NCBI GenBank assembly: GCA_963744275.1
Contig: CAVUSX010000025.1
Location: 62,001-126,000, forward strand
DNA: 64,000 nucleotides
Reading direction: 5' to 3'
Origin: VAZQ01 sp963744275
GTDB lineage: Bacteria; Pseudomonadota; Alphaproteobacteria; Rhizobiales; Xanthobacteraceae
Shown here: piece after piece, positions 1-9,559 of the stretch
How the letters are laid out: each line of letters begins with the position of its first letter
How positions within the stretch are numbered: the stretch's first letter is position 1
The notes under the pieces: model-generated
What the model was told of the DNA's origin: nothing
Database searches by the model: none
What the model saw: only the letters and a program-made list of their open reading frames with translations
Program-made: the position numbers and the translations under genes

Positions 1-168
1 GTAGTAGCGCGGCGCCAATGCGCCCGCGATCAGCCCGCCGACGACGAGCCCGCCGAACAGGCCGGGGCCGCGCCAGCCGCCCCAACGGGCCTCCGCGCCG
101 GTCGGCGCCGCCACGGCCGCGATGGCAACCGTCGCGACGGTGGCGAGAACGGTCAGAGTCTTTCTCAT
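1..168 (-). CDS. Small exported glycine-rich protein, 3' end cut by window edge
   Basis: A reading frame opens at an ATG on the minus strand (168-166) behind a good ribosome site (GAGGTGA, five bases upstream) and runs off the left edge after 56 codons. The first 26 residues form a signal peptide (MRKTLTVLA, then an Ala/Val-rich core ending GAEA). After it comes WGGWRGPGLFGG and a Gly/Val-rich segment ending PRYY. This resembles the many short exported Gly-rich proteins of Rhizobiales, but I recognise no family and assign no function. Confidence 0.6.
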   Translation of the reverse strand, partial: MRKTLTVLATVATVAIAAVAAPTGAEARWGGWRGPGLFGGLVVGGLIAGALAPRYY

Positions 169-373
169 GGGGTCACCTCGCAATTGTGGTGTGAGAATTA
201 AACGTCGTCCTTGTCCGGCAGGTTCCCTCGCCGGCGCTGAATGAGGGCTGAACGATCGCGACAGAAAGCCGCCATGATTGTAGGGCGGAGCGGAGGGATC
301 GCGAATTGTGCGGTGCCAGATCGGAGCGGATGTTCGCAGTGATTGGTCGTTGACATAGGCTCACGATCGAAAC

Positions 374-661
374 ATGTCACCGGAGATGAACAAGCGCATC
401 ACTGTCCGGCTGCCGGCGGACCTCCTCAACCGCGCCAAGCGCAAGGCTGCCGCGGAGGGGCGCGCACTGACGTCCTTGATCGAGGATGGCCTGCGGATGG
501 TGGTGGCCGAGGGCGGAGGGGTGATCAAGCGCAGGCGCGTTCTGCCGCCCGTGAGCAAGGCCACCGGCGCCTCGATGCCGGGAATCGATCTCACTGATTT
601 GTCGGCCTTGGTCGAGATGGATGACCTGGACGCCGCCCAACGGATGCTGCGCTTCAAATGA
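374..661 (+). CDS. Ribbon-helix-helix antitoxin (VapB/CopG-like)
   Basis: 95 residues. The N-terminal ITVRLPADLLNRAKRKAAAE plus a second helix is the classic ribbon-helix-helix DNA-binding fold of CopG/Arc-type antitoxins. The C-terminal 50 residues (SMPGIDLTDLSALVEMDDLD) would be the toxin-binding tail. A second ATG at 386, giving MNKRITVRL, is an equally likely start. The stop overlaps the next ATG (ATGA at 658), the arrangement of vapBC operons, and the next frame begins with a PIN-domain start. In known systems the protein would neutralise a PIN ribonuclease and repress its own operon. Here the toxin is broken, so this is probably an orphan antitoxin. Confidence 0.75.
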   Translation: MSPEMNKRITVRLPADLLNRAKRKAAAEGRALTSLIEDGLRMVVAEGGGVIKRRRVLPPVSKATGASMPGIDLTDLSALVEMDDLDAAQRMLRFK

Positions 662-764
662 CGCTGCTGGACGTCAACGTCCTGAAATGCCTTTCGACAA
701 GGATGTGTCGCAGCGCGGAGCTTGCCGGGCGTGGCTCGCGGGCGGCGTCTCGGCGTTGCGGGGG
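658..764 (+). pseudogene. Remnant of a VapC-type PIN-domain toxin
   Basis: The frame starting at 658 reads MTLLDVNVL, the hallmark first strand of VapC PIN ribonucleases with its first catalytic Asp, and then becomes unlike a PIN domain. From about 687 a second frame reads FDKDVSQRGACRAWLAGG, which resembles the next PIN segment (D..H...R.WL). After about 764 nothing PIN-like follows, and a convergent membrane-protein gene occupies the DNA. The toxin is therefore frameshifted and cut to about a quarter of the usual 130-140 residues. The first nine residues are a confident match. The second segment is my inference. Confidence 0.55.
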
Positions 765-770
765 CGTAGC

Positions 771-1232
771 TCAGCCTCGCACAGGCCGGATTCGAAAGCC
801 CGACAGAACCATGACCGCAAGCGTCAGCGTTCCATCGGTCAGGGCGGCGACTGCGATAAAAAGGATAAAGGCAATCAGAATTTTCGCTTCCATATGCGTG
901 ACGTCTTGTACCGAGACCATGGCAGTGATGGCGCCCGCTGCGAGCGCGATCACGAGAAACACACCGTGGAGAAGCTTTTCGATCGGGCTCGGAGAGACGT
1001 TCTTGGACAGATCAACGGGGCCGAAGCGTGTGCCCCGATAGCGCACGAGGACGTTCATCAGGGGATTTGTCAGGAACAGCCACGCGAAGGCGAGCAATAT
1101 CAGTGTCCCGTAAAACTCGCCGGCCTCCTGTGTCTTGAGGCCGAGCCACCCGCCGGCGCAAACCAGCCAAATAAACGGGGTGGTGTGAACGACACGCTGT
1201 GTTTGCGAGTGGTAAGTGAAGTGGACATGCAC
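771..1232 (-). CDS. Hypothetical integral membrane protein (about four helices)
   Basis: 153 residues with four hydrophobic segments: PFIWLVCAGGWLGL near 20-35, YGTLILLAFAWLFL near 41-60, LLHGVFLVIALAAGAITAMV near 87-107, and a long one over AKILIAFILFIAVAALTDGT and the following 11 residues near 116-145. The GTG start at 1232 is supported by GGAG eight bases upstream. The second segment with LTNPLMNVLVRYR faintly recalls MnhG-type antiporter subunits, but the match is too weak to name. It converges on the broken toxin and is divergent from the next gene. Function unknown. Confidence 0.6.
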   Translation of the reverse strand: MHVHFTYHSQTQRVVHTTPFIWLVCAGGWLGLKTQEAGEFYGTLILLAFAWLFLTNPLMNVLVRYRGTRFGPVDLSKNVSPSPIEKLLHGVFLVIALAAGAITAMVSVQDVTHMEAKILIAFILFIAVAALTDGTLTLAVMVLSGFRIRPVRG

Positions 1233-1465
1233 GTCTCAACTCCAAACGGTGGTGCTTCGCAGACCTCGAAGCCAGAACGCCCCTTCGGCCGGTCAATTCG
1301 TGCCGAGCCTGGATCGCCGGCCCTCGTTTTCCGGGAAGGGGCTTGCCATTATGTTCATGTTATGTTCTCATCATTGCCGGATCGTTGCAAGCACAAATTT
1401 CACCCGCATGCCCCACGCCGGTCCGGGGGCGCGAGGCGGCCGCTTCCTATCAACAATCGAAGGTA

Positions 1466-2184
1466 ATGCAGTATCGAGGCCTGATGTCCGCAAACTCATC
1501 TTGGTGGGATGCCTTCGCACTTTCGCTGCTGCAGCTTCTCTTGCAAATCGAAGCTTGGCATCTGATTGCTGCAGGGCTCGTCGGTGCAGCTTTGTGCGTC
1601 TTTCTCGGGCGCACATCGACGCTCGGTTTGGTTGGAGCCACGCTCTGTGCTTCCGTCGCGATCGCGGCCGCCGTAACGATGTGGCGCTCCCAGGGTCCTC
1701 CGCGCCAAATCACGGTCATGGCACGCACGGTCGGCGCCCCGGGGGGCGACGATGTAGTGGAATGGAGATTCGATGCGCCTTATTCGATTTTCCTCGTGTC
1801 CCGGCGATCTGGTGATCTGCCGTGGATCGATGGTATCCGGATCTACGCCGAGAATTCATCGGATCGCCCACTCGGCAATCTGACGGCGGTTCTTCGTTCC
1901 TACTTGGGTCCGAAGGAAATCAAGCTGCAGCTGGTCCTTGCGGATCGGCAGGTGAGCGCAAGCGAACCCAAACCGTTCCACCCAACTCCGAATTCTCGCT
2001 GCTTTACCTCATTCCGGCCGCCTCCGACGCCGGCGTGCCCGGGGTTCCGGCTCGCCAATTCTTGCAGACCTACGGGGACCTTTATTTCAATGTCCGATAT
2101 GACACCAATCAGATGTTCAGCCGCCTCATTTCGGTGGCTGAGATGGATGGGCAGCCTTTCGCGCCTCGCGCAGGGCGTGGGTGA
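1466..2184 (+). CDS. Hypothetical membrane-anchored protein, frame broken near 1980
   Basis: The N-terminal third has two hydrophobic helices (IEAWHLIAAGLVGAALCVFL and LGLVGATLCASVAIAAAVTM), followed by a soluble domain with EWRFDAPYSIFLVSRR and WIDGIRIYAENSSDRPLGN. The first frame loses sense after SASEPKPF near 1975. The frame ending at 2184 continues plausibly with NSEFSLLYLIPAASDAG and YGDLYFNVRYDTNQMFSRL. Together they give about 239 residues. The start is ATG 1466 or 1484. I recognise no family. The C-terminal part resembles a beta-rich periplasmic or cytoplasmic domain hung from two membrane helices. Whether the break is real decay or a read error cannot be told here. Confidence 0.5.
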
Positions 2185-2592
2185 CGCTTGCCGGCGTCTC
2201 CGGCTCGGAAGCCATAGCCGCCCATCGGGCGGAGAATAGAAGGCTTTCGCCATTGCAATGTGCCGGCCGTCAAGGCGTCCGGGCTTTTTTCATGTCGAGC
2301 GGGCCGCCGTGGCGCGACGCTCAGGCAATGCGTGGGCTGCATCGCTCCGGGCATTCCGCAGAGCCCGGCTTAGTTGCTCTCGGATTGTATTTTCAAGGAT
2401 GTGACCACCGCCGCGGAGCCATGCATTCATGCGGGGGCTTGTCTGCTCTCATCAAGCGAAGTAGCGGCGGGAACGTTTACGCCGTCTCGACGGGCTATGG
2501 GTCGCCCCTACGAACACAGAGCTCGTGCAACCCTTCACTTCAATTGAAGCGCCCGACAAGGAAATCTGCAGACATGGCCGCGCTTGCCGATT
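2185..2592. other. Gene-poor stretch
   Basis: About 400 bases between two convergent genes. Open frames here have no ribosome site and unconvincing composition. The only structure I noted is a perfect 12-base palindrome, CTTCAATTGAAG, at 2538-2549, just downstream of the pRiA4b-type gene's stop. No promoter, RNA gene or repeat is clear. Confidence 0.4.
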
Positions 2593-3090
2593 TTAAGCCT
2601 CTCGCCGGCCGCCAGACTGATCCCGTGGGTCGGGTGCGTCCTCGTCGAAATCGTCCGGATCAGGGTATTGCACGGGAGCCGCGCCATGGGTGGCGACGAC
2701 GCGGGGATAGCGCACCTGCGCAATCTTTTTTGCCGTCTTCTGTAACCTCACCCGGAAGAGCCAATCATCCCCATAATCGAACAGGAACAGCATCGTATGC
2801 CCGACGTCCGGAAATGCCTTGCCAATTTTCGTCTTCTTTACGCTGAGAACGCCGGGATCGGCATCGCCCATGTCGACGAACAGCTCATAGCGCGGACTGA
2901 TCCGCATCATGGTTGCGGGCTTGAGGCCGCTGTAGAAACCGAAGGCGTGGTCAAAATCAAAGCCGAAGGCCGCAACGATCGCCTCGGCCAGCCGGTAGAG
3001 CGATTTCGAACCCTCGATTTCGATCTCCCGGTAGATCGAGACCTCGCCTTCGAGCGCGACCCGAATGATCAGCGTGTCATTCCGTGCCAT
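2593..3090 (-). CDS. Plasmid pRiA4b ORF-3 family protein
   Basis: 165 residues. The strand-rich core with SLYRLAEAIVAAFGFDFDHA near 30-50, then GKAFPDVGHTMLFLFDYGDDW near 90-110, is typical of the pRiA4b ORF-3-like family. In that family the DYGDxW stretch is the most conserved part and a hydrophilic acidic tail is common, here DPDDFDEDAPDPRDQ. Members occur on plasmids and chromosomes of rhizobia and many other bacteria, often in accessory regions, and have no established biochemical role. ATG 3090 is the first start and matches the family N-terminus (an L.I.VAL strand). It stands alone, convergent with the gene before it. Confidence 0.85.
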   Translation of the reverse strand: MARNDTLIIRVALEGEVSIYREIEIEGSKSLYRLAEAIVAAFGFDFDHAFGFYSGLKPATMMRISPRYELFVDMGDADPGVLSVKKTKIGKAFPDVGHTMLFLFDYGDDWLFRVRLQKTAKKIAQVRYPRVVATHGAAPVQYPDPDDFDEDAPDPRDQSGGRREA

Positions 3091-3321
3091 GTCGGACCTC
3101 GGATGGAGCGTGGATTGAGCGCGCCGGCATGATACTCGAAATACGGGCTGCTTTCGTGGCCGTGCGCGCGTTATCCCCAGCCGTCAGGGTCATGAGCCGG
3201 AACGCCGTTTCCCCGGATGTCGCTCCGCTTATCGGCGCACCGGCGGCATGCTACTCTGATGCAAATCTGCGTTCGAGTTCAGGCACATCCTAAGACCTAC
3301 ACCCCCAAGGAGAACACCATC

Positions 3322-3766
3322 ATGCGACTTTCGTCCGGATTCCGTGCGGCCCTGATTGCGCTGACCGTCGCCTTCGCGGGCGCCGGGCTCTCCTCCGCCG
3401 CCCGCGCCGACGGCGGCACCATCAGCTTCAAGGTGATCAAGGGCGGCTGGGTCATCGGCGCGTCCGGGGGCAGCGGCACGCTGACCTTCCATGGCCAGCA
3501 CTACCCGATCTCGATCGGCGGCCTGAGCTACGGCATCGTGTTCGGTGCGTCGGAGACGTTCTTCCACGGCTCCGTCAGCAATATCCGCAGCCCCTCCGAT
3601 GTCTCCGGAATCTTACGGTGCCGCCGGCGCCGGTGCCGCCATCGGCGCCGGGGCGCAGGCGATCGTGCTGACCAACGAGAAGGGCGCCGTGCTGACGCTG
3701 TCGGGGCGCCAGGTCGGATTGCAGATCAACGCCGACCTGAGCGGATTGAGCATTTCGGTGCGGTAG
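3322..3766 (+). CDS. Small exported protein, frame broken near 3605
   Basis: MRLSSGFRAALIALTVAFAG with a cleavage region SSAARA is a clear signal peptide, and a ribosome site (AAGGAG) lies 12 bases upstream. The mature part is Gly-rich and beta-like: FKVIKGGWVIGASGGSGTL, then YPISIGGLSYGIVFGASE and GSVSNIRSPSDVSG. Sense then moves to the frame ending at 3766 (YGAAGAGAAIGAGAQAIV, then LTLSGRQVGLQINADLSGLS). The joined protein is about 147 residues. The span is one base more than a multiple of three, fitting a single inserted base. It looks like a periplasmic or outer-membrane-associated protein of rhizobia. No family assigned. Confidence 0.6.
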
Positions 3767-3796
3767 CGGGGCAGGGCGATCGACTGCAGCACGATT

Positions 3797-3836
3797 AGCT
3801 TACGGGTCCGGCCTGCGGCCGGCCCGGCAATAAGCT
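3797..3836. terminator. Bidirectional hairpin between convergent genes
   Basis: AGCTTA at 3797 pairs with TAAGCT at 3831, and inside it CCGGCC-TGC-GGCCGG forms a perfect GC stem. It sits exactly between the stops of the convergent genes at 3766 and 3859, so it probably serves both. Confidence 0.6.
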
Positions 3837-3858
3837 CCGCGTAATCCGCCGAGGCGCC

Positions 3859-4617
3859 TCACCCCGGCGTCACGCCCTTGGCCTTCATCACCGCCACGGC
3901 TTCCGGGGTCTTGAGATAAGCGATGAAGGCCTTCGCGGCGTCCGCTTCCTTGCTATCGGCGGCGACGGCCGCCGTGAACACCAGCTCGTTCTGCAGTTCG
4001 GCCGGGAACGGGCCGGCGAGCTCCACGCCGGGCGCGATCAGCACATTGGTGAGAAAGATGCCGAGCTCGGCGTCACCCTTGGCCACCGCCTGCGGGATCG
4101 CTCCGGTCGTGGCTTGCGGCTTGATCTTGGCTTTCATCTCGTCGCCGATGCCGAGACGCCCGAACACCTGCAGGACATAGGCGCCGGCGGCGCTGTCCGG
4201 GATGGTGGCGATCGATGCCGCCTTGAGGAGCGTCTGCTTGAGCGCCTCGGGCGTGCTCACATCCGGCTTGGCGGCGCCCGCCCGGAAGGCGACGCCGTAG
4301 CCGACCCGCGCGACGTCGATGGTTGGCCCCCCCGCGAAGCGGGCGCGGGCGGCGGCATCCTTCATCACGTCGACCGGAACGACGCCGAGATCGAACGGCG
4401 CCCCGGAGGTCGCCGCCTTGATCAGGTTGGGCGTCGAGTCGAAGACGATGGTGAGCTTGTTGCCGGTGGCCTGCTCGAAGCGCGGCTTGAGCTCGTTCAA
4501 GCTCACCGTCATGGAGCCGCCTGCCAGAACCTTGAGCTCGGCCGCCTGTGCGCCGGCCATCGGCGACAAGACTGCCGCCAAGCCGAGCAGTGATGCCGTG
4601 ATCGAAGATCTATCCAT
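3859..4617 (-). CDS. Periplasmic substrate-binding protein, ModA-like
   Basis: 252 residues with a signal peptide (first 25, ending AGAQA). The fold is that of molybdate/anion-binding proteins: ELKVLAGGSMTVSLNELKPRFE at the mature N-terminus, TIVFDSTPNLIKAATSGAPFDL near 57-77, and a hinge containing GVVPVDVMKD. The usual ModA start is similar (V.AA.SL...L..l...Fe). The length is normal. No permease or ATPase gene lies beside it, so it is an orphan receptor or works with a transporter elsewhere. The true ligand is uncertain. Many such rhizobial paralogues are annotated only as substrate-binding domain proteins. Confidence 0.75.
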   Translation of the reverse strand: MDRSSITASLLGLAAVLSPMAGAQAAELKVLAGGSMTVSLNELKPRFEQATGNKLTIVFDSTPNLIKAATSGAPFDLGVVPVDVMKDAAARARFAGGPTIDVARVGYGVAFRAGAAKPDVSTPEALKQTLLKAASIATIPDSAAGAYVLQVFGRLGIGDEMKAKIKPQATTGAIPQAVAKGDAELGIFLTNVLIAPGVELAGPFPAELQNELVFTAAVAADSKEADAAKAFIAYLKTPEAVAVMKAKGVTPG

Positions 4618-4661
4618 GAACGCCTCCCGGAGGGCGCCCTACGGCGCCATGTTGATCGCCT

Positions 4662-4982
4662 TCACCGCCGCCTGATCGAATTCCTCACCTCGGCAAAGTT
4701 GAATTCGTCCTTGATGTTGTCGCTGAAAAAGTCGCCCTTGGATTCGGCGTTGAGCAATCCCTTGTAGATTTTCAAGGGCACTTCCAGATAGCGATAGGTC
4801 TTGCCGCTCGTGAATGTGATGTCCAATTCGCTCGTGTCGTGTTTGTATCTAATGGACGTCATCATCGATGATTGAACCGGCTGGAAGCGCCCTGAGCGCT
4901 CCTCGCGTGTGCCGTGGATCGCCTTATCGGCGGCCCGCTTCAGCGCGGCATCGACTTTCTCGATATCCAGTCTACAATTCAT
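4662..4982 (-). CDS. KTSC-domain protein
   Basis: 106 residues. The C-terminal 65 residues match the KTSC domain: IRYKHDTSELDITFTSGKTY, then RYLEVPLKIYKGLLNAES, then KGDFFSDNIKDEF. The signature is a hydrophobic strand, sGk.Y.Y..VP, and a small residue before S.G.ff...I. KTSC proteins are short, scattered among bacteria and phages, and uncharacterised; a nucleic-acid role has been suggested only from domain company. The first 40 residues are charged and unique. The gene follows the PIN-like toxin gene on the same strand with a 31-base gap. Confidence 0.75.
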   Translation of the reverse strand: MNCRLDIEKVDAALKRAADKAIHGTREERSGRFQPVQSSMMTSIRYKHDTSELDITFTSGKTYRYLEVPLKIYKGLLNAESKGDFFSDNIKDEFNFAEVRNSIRRR

Positions 4983-5013
4983 TTTGATCCCATGAGCCCA
5001 CGGACGATTCCCG

Positions 5014-5343
5014 CTACCTGACCTCGATTACCTTCTCTCCGCGGTCAATCGCGCTCGTCACACCGGGCCATATTTCCGGCAGGCGACCCAAGAGCACACT
5101 ACGAACCGCGTTGCCGACGCGTATCCAAACAACAGCAGGCCCGGCGCGATCCAATGCGCTTAGAAGAACGAAATCCTCGTCTTTGGTTACGACACATGCA
5201 TCCATATCACGAGCGCGCTTCCATATTTCACGGTCGGGCATCGCTTCCATGCCCAAATCGCACACGTGGTACGCCTCTTGCCCTTCAGACGTCAGCCACC
5301 GAGCGAGCGCCGGAGGAAGGTTCGCATCGACCAGAAATTTCAC
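5014..5343 (-). CDS. DUF5615 PIN-like toxin
   Basis: 109 residues. MKFLVDANLPPALARWLTSEG and, near 45-60, RARDMDACVVTKDEDFVLLS are the conserved PIN-like motifs of the DUF5615 family (VDAnLP, then vvtkDeDF), which supply the acidic metal ligands. The end, AIDRGEKVIEVR, is also family-typical. The start overlaps the stop of the DUF433 gene by four bases (ATGA), so the two are translationally coupled. DUF433/DUF5615 pairs are predicted type II toxin-antitoxin modules (VapBC-like), with this member the putative ribonuclease. Activity has not been shown for this copy. Confidence 0.85.
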   Translation of the reverse strand: MKFLVDANLPPALARWLTSEGQEAYHVCDLGMEAMPDREIWKRARDMDACVVTKDEDFVLLSALDRAGPAVVWIRVGNAVRSVLLGRLPEIWPGVTSAIDRGEKVIEVR

Positions 5344-5573
5344 CGCTCGGAGGCCGCGAAGACGGGGTGGTCAGTAGCGCGCGAGGCGAATTCCAGCGCG
5401 GCCGTGATATCGTTGTCCTCCAGATAGGGATAGTCGCTGAGTATTTCCGCCCGCGAGGAGCCTGCCGCCAGCATGTCGAGGATGTCCTTCACCCGAATGC
5501 GCAGCCCGCGAATACACGGGCGGCCGCCGCATGTATCCGGATCGACTGTAATGCGATCGAGCATGCTGACCAT
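5340..5573 (-). CDS. DUF433 antitoxin
   Basis: 77 residues. RITVDPDTCGGRPCIRGLRI is the DUF433 signature (I..dP...gGkPvIrGtRi), followed by V.DIL..La.G.s..EIl.dyP.L...di.aAl.fA. The family has a small winged-helix-like fold and pairs with PIN-like DUF5615 toxins. The start (ATG 5573, or ATG 5564) lies a few bases after the thiC stop on the same strand, so the pair may be read through from thiC as well as from its own promoter. The stop overlaps the toxin start (ATGA). Confidence 0.85.
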   Translation of the reverse strand: MVSMLDRITVDPDTCGGRPCIRGLRIRVKDILDMLAAGSSRAEILSDYPYLEDNDITAALEFASRATDHPVFAASER

Positions 5574-5576
5574 GAT

Positions 5577-7449
<1,873 letters not shown>

Positions 7450-7574
7450 GGGGTCGCTCCGAGGTTCATTTCGATCGTTCATTGGCGTTTGCGTCGCGTC
7501 CATCGACGCGGAAATGGCCGGCGGCTTGCGCGCGCCGCACGATCCGGACGGGCTGGTGGAGGGAATTGCGGTCC

Positions 7575-7695
7575 TGTCCCTTCGCCGGCATGACCCGGAT
7601 CAGGTTCAAAGGGTCTCCGCAGTGCCTTGGCTGAACACGTGAAACGCCAAGACCGGGCGGTCTCTCAGCTCCCTTCCGGAGCTCCCCTCGGAACT
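7575..7695 (-). promoter_or_regulatory. TPP riboswitch (THI element) upstream of thiC
   Basis: On the minus strand, CTGAGAG near 7662-7668 is followed by a variable arm and then ACCCTTTGAACCTGATCCGG and GTCATGCCGGCGAAGGGA (about 7577-7613). These are the invariant TPP-binding blocks of the THI box. It lies about 125 bases before the thiC start on the same strand. High thiamine pyrophosphate should switch thiC off. I did not resolve the expression platform. Confidence 0.93.
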
Positions 7696-7888
7696 GCCTG
7701 GAATATTAGGGCGGCCGGCCCGGGTGTCAATGCGCCCCCGGCACTTGTGTTCCGCGTCTGGAGCCGGCGCAGCGCCCGTTTTCGGCGGTATTGCGATCCA
7801 GCCGGGGCCGCCGCGGCCCTGCCTTGACACGCGAGCCGGGCGGGAGCCGAATATCGAGGCTCAAGCCTGCAAAAAGCGAGGAAGCGCC

Positions 7889-9443
7889 ATGCGGTCATTC
7901 GGCTCTCTTGGAATATTCTGTCTCGTAGCCTTGTCCGCGTCGGCCGCGGATGCCGCCACCATCGCCGGCACCGTCACCGGGCCGGACGGCGCCCCGTTCC
8001 GCGGCGCCTTCGTGCAGGCCCGCAATGCGACCACCAAGATCACCGTGAGCGTGCTGTCCGACACCGCCGGGCACTACCAGGTGCCGGATCTGACCGCCGG
8101 CGACTATCGGCTGTCGATCCGGGCGCCCGGCTACAAGAGCGATCCCAAGAGCGGGATCACGCTCACCGCCGACCAGAATGCCGCCGCGGATTTCGGCCTG
8201 CAGAAAGGCCTGGTGCGCTGGAGCGACATCTCGCTCTACCAGGGTTTCAAGCTGTTGCCGGAGGCGCACGGCAAGGAGCTGTTCTTCACCCATTGCGTCG
8301 CCTGCCACGGATTCGAGACCCGCATGGCGGCGGTCAAGCGGGACGCCGACGGCTGGCGCGACCGCGTCGCCTATATGCGCGAAGCCATGGGCTTCTTCAT
8401 CAACCGGCCGCAGCTGCAATTCAACGACCAGAAGGCGGACGAGATCGCCTCCTATCTCAACGACGTGTTCGGCGAGGATTTCGACGCTGCCGAGCTCGCC
8501 GGTCGGGCTGCCGGGCTACCAGGAGACGGTGCACAAGTTCAGCGACGAGGCGCTCAAGATCGTCTACGTCGAGTATGAAACACCCGGGCCCAGCCGGATG
8601 CCGTGGAGCGCCTATCCGGACAAGGACGGCAATTTCTGGATTCCCTACTATGGGCGCGCCAACAAGATCGGCGAGCTCAATCCGGTGAGCGGCGTGATCA
8701 AGGAGTTCCCGGTGCCGGAGACCGGCACGGCGGCCATCCATTCGGCGGTGCCGGCGCCGGACGGCAGCGTCTGGCTCACCGAGCAGGGCACCAACAAGCT
8801 CGGCCGATGGGATCCCAAGACCCAGAAGATCACCGAGTTCCAGGACGACTGGGGCAAGCATACCGCCCGGGTCGACGCCAACGGGCAGGTGTGGTCGACC
8901 GGCGGCCTCAGCCGCTACGATCCCAAATACGGAACCTTCACGCACATTGCGGATGTGCCCAACGCCTACGGCATCGCGCTCGACAAGGACGGCAACGCCT
9001 GGTTCGCCGAGCTGCGCAAGGACGGACGCATCGGCAAGGTCGATGCCAAGACCCTGCAGGTCACCAAGTATCAGCCGCCGACCGCGACCGGCTTTCCGCG
9101 CCGCATCCAGGTCGATGCCGACGGCGTCGTCTGGTTCGCCGAGTTCCAGGGCGGCAAGATCGGTCAGTTCGACCCCAAGAGCGAGCGCTTCAAGGAGTTC
9201 CAGCTGCCGGGCGAGAAGCCGACGCCCTACGCGCTCGGCATCGATGGCGACCATAAGGTCTGGTATTCGTCGGAATGGATGGATGTGATCGGCCGACTCG
9301 ATCCGGCGACCGGCAACGTCGTCGAATTCCCGTTCCCGCACGCCGAGAACACCATGCGGGAGTTCACCACCGATGCGAAGGGCCGCTTCTGGTTCGCCTC
9401 GCCCGCCAACGACCGGGTGGGATACTTCTATCTGGCGAAGTGA
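7889..9443 (+). CDS. Exported cytochrome c / Vgb-type beta-propeller fusion, frame broken near 8500
   Basis: ATG 7889 follows AGGAAG and starts a 25-residue signal peptide. Domain order: a carboxypeptidase-regulatory-like beta sandwich (IAGTVTGPDGAPFRGAFVQA to the A..G.A.FGL region, about 27-110); a class I haem c site FTHCVACHG near 135 with a c-type helix (DEIASYLNDVFG); then, after a frame break, six or seven propeller blades with repeated G.iw.t..g...ig..dp..g....f (for example DGSVWLTEQGTNKLGRWDPK), as in virginiamycin B lyase-like streptogramin lyases. The second frame resumes at LPGYQETVHKFSDEA. The span fits one inserted base. It is a periplasmic, probably redox-linked protein of unknown substrate; real Vgb activity cannot be assumed. 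Confidence 0.75.
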
Positions 9444-9458
9444 GGACTCACCTCTTTT

Positions 9459-9501
9459 CCCGGACGCAGTGCAGCGCGCAACGCTGCACTGCTGATCCGG
9501 G
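9459..9501. repeat. Palindromic intergenic repeat
   Basis: CCCGGA-C-GCAGTGCAGCG (9459-9476) pairs with CGCTGCACTGC-TGA-TCCGGG across a CGCAA loop. This near-perfect hairpin is of the kind dispersed between genes in Bradyrhizobium-like genomes. It lies between two convergent genes and may also act in termination. Confidence 0.55.
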
Positions 9502-9528
9502 ATCGCTCCAGGTTCAGAGTGTGGAACG

Positions 9529-9549
9529 GTCCCGGCTCAAGGCCGGGAC
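9529..9549. terminator. Hairpin between convergent genes
   Basis: GTCCCGGC-TCAAG-GCCGGGAC is a perfect eight-pair stem between the stops at 9443 (+) and 9560 (-). No long T run follows, so it could equally be a short dispersed repeat. Confidence 0.4.
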
Positions 9550-9559
9550 AAATGTGGCC

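Noticed and set aside
771..1232. Membrane protein as an MnhG/MnhF antiporter subunit
   Set aside because: Only one helix and a Thr-Asn-Pro segment are reminiscent. Length, order and missing partner genes argue against it.
2181..2846. 221-codon plus-strand frame in and beyond the spacer
   Set aside because: No ribosome site, no family features, and it overlaps the well-supported pRiA4b-type gene.
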